Source: Chlamydiota bacterium
GTDB taxonomy: Bacteria; Chlamydiota; Chlamydiia; Chlamydiales; SM23-39
Direction: 5' to 3'
NCBI GenBank assembly: GCA_021772195.1
Contig: JAJFML010000079.1
Location: forward strand, 1-6,208
DNA length: 6,208 nucleotides
In this document: in pieces, positions 5,754-6,208 of the stretch
Layout: each line of letters starts with the position of its first letter
Numbering within the stretch: position 1 is the first letter of the stretch
Position numbers and translations under genes: made by a program
Notes under the pieces: generated by a model
Database searches by the model: none
What the model was told of the DNA's origin: nothing
What the model saw: only the letters and a program-made list of their open reading frames with translations

Positions 5754-6208
5754 GGTCTCTAGATAGCCAAAAACATGCAAAGCGCCTATCTGCATTTCTC
5801 AGAAGTAAAGGTATTGAAAACACCTGCGAAATCGCTTTTGATAAAGCAAAAGATCGCATTACTTGCTCGGTCTGGGTGCATGAAGAGGATCAGGTGGATG
5901 AAGCTTATGCTTTTTTTCAAGCGTTTGAAAAAGATCCAGAAAATGCTCAATTTAAGACATCCGCTGAACATAAGAAAAAGCCCTTCTCCGCAATTGAAAA
6001 TCCTAACCAAATTAAGATTGAAGATAAGCCAAAGAGAGCACTGCCTGCGCTTTTTGGTGTGACCTACCTTTTGATGGGGATTTGTGTCATGGTCTATTTC
6101 CTTAATCTCATGCAGGAAACGACCATTGCTAAAAAGCAAGAAGGTAGAACCATTGTTCTTTTCACACCGATTCAATATGCACTTCTCTATGATGTGCCAC
6201 CTTCACTT
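5741..6208 (+). CDS. Rhomboid-family intramembrane serine protease, GlpG-like N-terminal part (3' end outside window)
   Basis: The 156 visible residues run in one open frame to the right edge. The first 75 or so resemble the cytoplasmic N-terminal domain of E. coli GlpG. MRIIGSLDSQKHAKRLSAFL corresponds to [20 protein letters not shown], and VWVHEEDQVDEAYAFFQAFE corresponds to [20 protein letters not shown]. A charged linker (about 76-99) follows, then the first membrane helix at about 101-124 (ALPALFGVTYLLMGICVMVY). The sequence continues into what would be the loop after the first helix (TPIQYALLYDVP). The catalytic GxSG Ser and His lie beyond the window, so protease activity cannot be confirmed here. 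The ATG at 5741 overlaps the stop of the preceding gene by 13 bases and has AAGG 7 bases upstream. A membrane protease downstream of Lon fits a protein-quality-control role, but that is inference. Confidence 0.75.
   Translation, partial: MRIIGSLDSQKHAKRLSAFLRSKGIENTCEIAFDKAKDRITCSVWVHEEDQVDEAYAFFQAFEKDPENAQFKTSAEHKKKPFSAIENPNQIKIEDKPKRALPALFGVTYLLMGICVMVYFLNLMQETTIAKKQEGRTIVLFTPIQYALLYDVPPSL

Noticed and set aside
5786..6175. Antisense open frame across the rhomboid gene
   Set aside because: Its translation shows no recognisable family features, and the plus-strand frame has a GlpG-like domain, a membrane helix and a ribosome-binding site.

Overview
The window looks like a chromosomal segment of a member of the Chlamydiae, probably an environmental (Parachlamydia/Waddlia/Simkania-like) lineage. 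The Lon protein is close to the Chlamydia trachomatis Lon sequence as I remember it over long stretches of the N-terminal and ATPase regions. The S21 protein is also of chlamydial type, and rpsU, dnaJ, a TsaB-type gene and lon lie together as I recall them in Chlamydia. The DNA is moderately AT-rich and densely coded. This placement rests on remembered family sequences, not on a search.

Layout, left to right. (1) Positions 2-487, plus strand: the 3' part of an unrecognised gene that runs off the left edge, possibly a remote kinase-fold protein. (2) It converges, with only 8 bases between stop codons, on dnaJ (minus, 496-1662). (3) A 94-base gap containing a strong hairpin separates dnaJ from rpsU (minus, 1757-1951). 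(4) A 178-base intergenic region holds a plausible rpsU promoter and a 17-base palindrome that resembles a Fur-family 7-1-7 site. (5) tsaB (minus, 2130-2708) follows and is divergent from (6) lon (plus, 2813-5311). (7) An RfaE2/HldC-like nucleotidyltransferase gene (5253-5753) overlaps the lon 3' end by 59 bases. (8) A rhomboid protease gene (from 5741) overlaps the nucleotidyltransferase gene by 13 bases and runs off the right edge.

The content is mainly housekeeping: protein folding (DnaJ), ribosome assembly and initiation (S21), tRNA t6A modification (TsaB), ATP-dependent proteolysis (Lon), sugar-nucleotide chemistry (RfaE2-like) and intramembrane proteolysis (rhomboid). Lon, the nucleotidyltransferase and the rhomboid gene overlap head to tail and are probably co-transcribed and translationally coupled. 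rpsU and dnaJ are probably co-transcribed from the promoter upstream of rpsU.

I found no mobile element, CRISPR array, tRNA or rRNA, and no convincing novel multi-gene system. The items most worth a second look are the Fur-like palindrome, the rpsU-dnaJ hairpin, the overprinted basic tail of Lon, the orphan heptose-type nucleotidyltransferase and the possible kinase-like protein at the left edge. No stretch longer than 300 bases lacks a gene.
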